From: CAUPWF01 sp036656615
GTDB taxonomy: Bacteria > Bacillota > Clostridia > Lachnospirales > Lachnospiraceae
Reading direction: 5' to 3'
Assembly (NCBI GenBank): GCA_036656615.1
Contig: JAVXHY010000009.1
Location: forward strand, 11,538-75,537
Length of the DNA stretch: 64,000 bases
Both the position numbers and the translations under genes were made by a program. The notes beneath the pieces are model-generated. The model saw only the letters and a program-made list of their open reading frames with translations, was not told the DNA's origin and ran no database searches. Of this stretch, positions 61,437-64,000 are shown one piece after another. Within the stretch, counting starts at the first letter, position 1; the number at the start of each line of letters is the position of its first letter.

Positions 61437-62264
61437 TTATTCGATTACTAATTGCCAAGCACCCTGATAACTTTTATCAAAAGCAGCTTTGGCTTTATCA
61501 TTTTTATAAGATTCTAACATATCTTTAACCCATTTTGTATCTTTATCTTCTGGACGAATCGTAATTCCAATCATTGCATCTTCATTTGGTTCTTCCATAA
61601 TAAAGGCACTTTTTGGATCCATCTTATTTGCTAATATATGAGAACTTGGACAGACAGAAATAGCCACATCATTCATTGATTCTACTAATTGTGTTTCTGC
61701 GACAGACACAAATTCTAAACGTTTCTTATTCTCAATGATATCAGAAGAAGCGTAAAGTCCGGTTTCACCTGGTTTTTCTGGGAGAGTAATCAATTTGGCA
61801 TCCTGCAACAAGCGAAGAGCACGATCCTCATTAGAGGCATCGTTTGTAATAGATACCTGGCTGCCATCAGGTACTTTGTCTAAAGAGTTGTAAGCGGTAG
61901 AATATATGCCAAGATTCGGATACACAATCAAATCAGCCATCATTAATTTAGAATCATGTGCTTTATTATACATTTCCATATACGGAGTATGCTGATAAAT
62001 ATTACAGTCAATGGATCCTTCTACAAGAGCAGTATCAGGCAACACATAATCATCGAAATAGGTAATTTCAACTTTATAACCTTGTTCTTCTAATATTGGT
62101 TTGATACATTCAGCAGTTGGTGCAGCATTTGGTTCTGTACCGATTATGATGGTATCTTTTTTTGTATTGTTACTTTCTTTTTTTGCTTTTGTACTGGAAC
62201 ATGCGGCGAGAGACGTACATACGACAAGGCTTAACATAATGCTTATAATTATTTTCTTTTTCAA
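61437..62264 (-). CDS. metQ: Methionine ABC transporter substrate-binding lipoprotein MetQ
   Basis: A 275-aa NlpA-type lipoprotein with signal peptide and lipobox LAAC (Cys about residue 17), then GTEPNAAPTAECIKPILEEQGYKVEI, NIYQHTPYMEMYNK, VSITNDASNEDRALRLL, VAETQLVESMNDVAIS and MIGITIRPEDKDTKW, all standard for MetQ. GGAGGAAAG lies over the ATG at 62279, so the start is more likely TTG at 62264. It is the last gene of the metNIQ operon and delivers methionine to MetI. Confidence 0.93.
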   Translation of the reverse strand: MKKKIIISIMLSLVVCTSLAACSSTKAKKESNNTKKDTIIIGTEPNAAPTAECIKPILEEQGYKVEITYFDDYVLPDTALVEGSIDCNIYQHTPYMEMYNKAHDSKLMMADLIVYPNLGIYSTAYNSLDKVPDGSQVSITNDASNEDRALRLLQDAKLITLPEKPGETGLYASSDIIENKKRLEFVSVAETQLVESMNDVAISVCPSSHILANKMDPKSAFIMEEPNEDAMIGITIRPEDKDTKWVKDMLESYKNDKAKAAFDKSYQGAWQLVIE

Positions 62265-62289
62265 TTTTCTTTCCTCCATGTAGTAACTA

Positions 62290-62949
62290 TTATTTTATTT
62301 TTTTATAGATCCAATTTCCAAAACTTTGACTTAGTTGTGCAATCATAATCAGTAATATAACAGTCATATACATGATTAAATCATTATAGCTTTGATATCC
62401 ATACATCAGAGCTACAGAGCCAAGTCCTTTTGCCCCAACGGCACCAGCCATGGCAGTACCACCCATAGCAGTAATCGTTGCTAATACGAATCCGGATACA
62501 ACCGCAGGGAAAGATTCTACCATAACAATATGAAAAAGCACCTGTCTGTTTGTCATGCCAAAGGAACGTCCAGCTTCGATTACTTCCAAATCCACTTCCT
62601 GGAATGCGTTTTCAAATATGCGTGCAATAAAAGGTGCCATGGCAATAGTCAAAGGAACGATTGCAGCTTTTGTTCCAATGGATGTGCCGATAATCATGCG
62701 AGTAATTGGAATCATTGCAACAATCAAGATAATAAATGGAAAGGATCGAAAGGTATTTACAATAAAATCAATAATCGCATAAATAATTCGATTAGGGTAC
62801 ATTCCATTATTTCCTGTTATGTACAGTATAATGGCAATTCCAAAACCAATGATACCGCCATATATCATACAGGAAAGGGTCATATACAGAGTTTCTAATG
62901 TAGCAGGACCAACAACTTGAACTAGAGTGCTTATTATTTCATCAATCAT
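62290..62949 (-). CDS. metI: Methionine ABC transporter permease MetI
   Basis: A 219-aa permease with five membrane helices. The cytoplasmic EAA-type loop EVIEAGRSFGMTNRQVLFHIVMVESFPAVVSGF and the pattern NTFRSFPFIILIVAMIP, GGTAMAGAVGAKGLGSVALMYGYQ are typical of MetI. The ATG overlaps the end of metN by 8 bases. Together with MetN and MetQ it forms a high-affinity methionine importer. Confidence 0.95.
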   Translation of the reverse strand: MIDEIISTLVQVVGPATLETLYMTLSCMIYGGIIGFGIAIILYITGNNGMYPNRIIYAIIDFIVNTFRSFPFIILIVAMIPITRMIIGTSIGTKAAIVPLTIAMAPFIARIFENAFQEVDLEVIEAGRSFGMTNRQVLFHIVMVESFPAVVSGFVLATITAMGGTAMAGAVGAKGLGSVALMYGYQSYNDLIMYMTVILLIMIAQLSQSFGNWIYKKIK

Positions 62950-63952
62950 TTGATTCTACCTCCGAATTTCCAGTGATGATGGTCTCTTCCAGTTGCCATT
63001 CTACATTCTTTTTATTTAAAATGTTTGTTAGGTGTTCTACTTTTTCTTTTGAAATATTAAGTACAAAATTTCCAATTACTTCATCACGATAAGTATCCAT
63101 TTGACCGGAAACAATTGGTATGTCCATATCTAATTCCCGAATTATAGAACTTAAAATAGAGGTTTGTGCTACTTGGGCAGGTAAGAATATTCGGATGTTT
63201 ATACCTTGATTGGGCAGTTTTATCCTAGACTGACCAAGGAAATTGCGAAAAGCAGGAGGCTGATGCAAGAACATATCTTCTACAAATCCTGTAGCCGCAA
63301 TTTCACCATGTTCCAAAATAGATACTTTGTTACATACCTGACGGACTACGGACATTTGATGGGTAACGATAATGATTGTAAGCCCTAATTTTTTATTAAT
63401 GCTTCTTAGTAATGATAAAATGGATTGAGTGGTCTGAGGATCTAATGCAGAGGTAGCTTCATCGCATAGTAAAATCTTGGGACTTAAGGAAAGTGCCCTT
63501 GCAATGGCAACTCTTTGTTTTTGTCCACCTGATAGGACTGCTGGTTTTTCATTGATTTTTTCTGGAATTTGAACTAATTCTAATAATTCTTTTACTCTGT
63601 AATCAATGGCTTTTGAGTTCATACCCCAGACTTTCATAGGAAGTGCAATGTTCTGATAAACCGTACGTCGCTCTATCAATGCAAAATTCTGAAAGATCAT
63701 CCCAATGCTTTTTTGAAAAGTTCTTAAGTCTGTTTTTGATAATGCGGAAATTTCAGTGTTATTTACTTTAAGCATCCCTTGGTCATAGGTTTCCAATCCG
63801 TTTATACAACGTAATAAGGTGGACTTCCCAGCACCGCTTCTTCCAACAAGTCCATAAATATCACCTTTTTCTATCTCTAAATTAATACGGTCAAGTACGC
63901 TTAAATTGCCAAACGTTTTCTTTACTTCGTTCATTTCTATTATAGTTTCCAT
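62942..63952 (-). CDS. metN: Methionine ABC transporter ATP-binding protein MetN
   Basis: A 336-aa ATPase: Walker A GRSGAGKST, Q-loop IFQNFALIERRTVYQNIALP, signature LSGGQKQR, Walker B ILLCDEATSALDP, switch His in VTHQM, then a C-terminal NIL domain (about 255-336), which in E. coli MetN binds methionine and shuts the transporter. First gene of metNIQ; its regulatory leader is mostly beyond the window edge, so a SAM riboswitch or T-box cannot be checked. Confidence 0.95.
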   Translation of the reverse strand: METIIEMNEVKKTFGNLSVLDRINLEIEKGDIYGLVGRSGAGKSTLLRCINGLETYDQGMLKVNNTEISALSKTDLRTFQKSIGMIFQNFALIERRTVYQNIALPMKVWGMNSKAIDYRVKELLELVQIPEKINEKPAVLSGGQKQRVAIARALSLSPKILLCDEATSALDPQTTQSILSLLRSINKKLGLTIIIVTHQMSVVRQVCNKVSILEHGEIAATGFVEDMFLHQPPAFRNFLGQSRIKLPNQGINIRIFLPAQVAQTSILSSIIRELDMDIPIVSGQMDTYRDEVIGNFVLNISKEKVEHLTNILNKKNVEWQLEETIITGNSEVESND

Positions 63953-64000
63953 CTTTGCATGCCATTCCTACCAATCTAAATTTTCTTTTGAATATGGAAA

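Noticed and set aside
1..64000. CRISPR arrays, tRNA/rRNA genes, insertion sequences, prophage
   Set aside because: No regularly spaced repeats, tRNA-like cloverleaf with conserved arms, transposase, integrase or phage structural proteins were recognised.

Overview
The window reads as chromosome of an AT-rich, anaerobic, spore-forming Gram-positive bacterium, most likely a clostridium of the Lachnospiraceae type. This is inferred from AGGAGG ribosome binding sites, frequent TTG/GTG starts, an M-box ahead of mgtA, a lantibiotic-immunity cassette, a Y-family polymerase/YolD pair, a TetM-like GTPase joined to a YacP-type nuclease, and a probable spore-surface protein. I saw no rRNA, tRNA, CRISPR array, transposase or phage structural gene.

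Layout. 1-6.5 kb: 3' part of a MATE exporter, a NimA-like flavoprotein, a complete lantibiotic self-protection ABC transporter with its two-component system, and a broken ABC ATPase remnant. 6.5-9.8 kb (minus strand): Mg2+ P-type ATPase mgtA behind a promoter, M-box riboswitch, intrinsic terminator and a 34-codon leader ORF. 9.8-12.1 kb: AEC transporter, VOC protein, YbhB-like protein and HxlR regulator (all minus). 12.3-15.8 kb: ECF sigma factor, two membrane proteins and an ABC ATPase in one operon, then an acetyltransferase. 15.9-17.6 kb: ABC-F protein (minus).

17.9-30.4 kb: a nine-gene operon that looks like a synthase-dependent exopolysaccharide system. It has a processive-type family 2 glycosyltransferase, a bactofilin/leucine-rich-repeat/degenerate AlgX-like membrane protein, a VTC-domain protein, DUF4956, CotH, two membrane-anchored glycosidase-like proteins and UDP-GlcNAc 2-epimerase. 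30.6-39.8 kb: four c-di-GMP proteins with different sensor modules, and a double-GntR regulator. 39.8-42.4 kb: a Thr-rich 'choice-of-anchor A' protein divergent from a glycosyltransferase, probably a spore-surface pair.

42.6-48.1 kb: thiol peroxidase, DbpA-type RNA helicase, a QueG-like iron-sulfur protein and the ribosome-targeting GTPase-nuclease fusion. 48.2-58.1 kb: a four-gene phosphorelay with a REC-GGDEF-EAL-REC-GGDEF response regulator, two hybrid histidine kinases and an HPt protein, so phosphoryl flow should end in c-di-GMP turnover. 58.1-61.4 kb: SPFH protein with a ribbon-helix-helix protein behind a tandem palindromic operator, then a Y-family polymerase and YolD protein. 61.4-64 kb (minus): MetQ-MetI-MetN methionine importer.

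The strongest leads are the exopolysaccharide operon with its catalytically degenerate AlgX-like domain, the GTPase-nuclease fusion, the layered mgtA leader, the phosphorelay into c-di-GMP, the spore-surface glycoprotein/glycosyltransferase pair, and the tandem operator of the SPFH operon. Domain calls come from reading motifs; no database search was possible.
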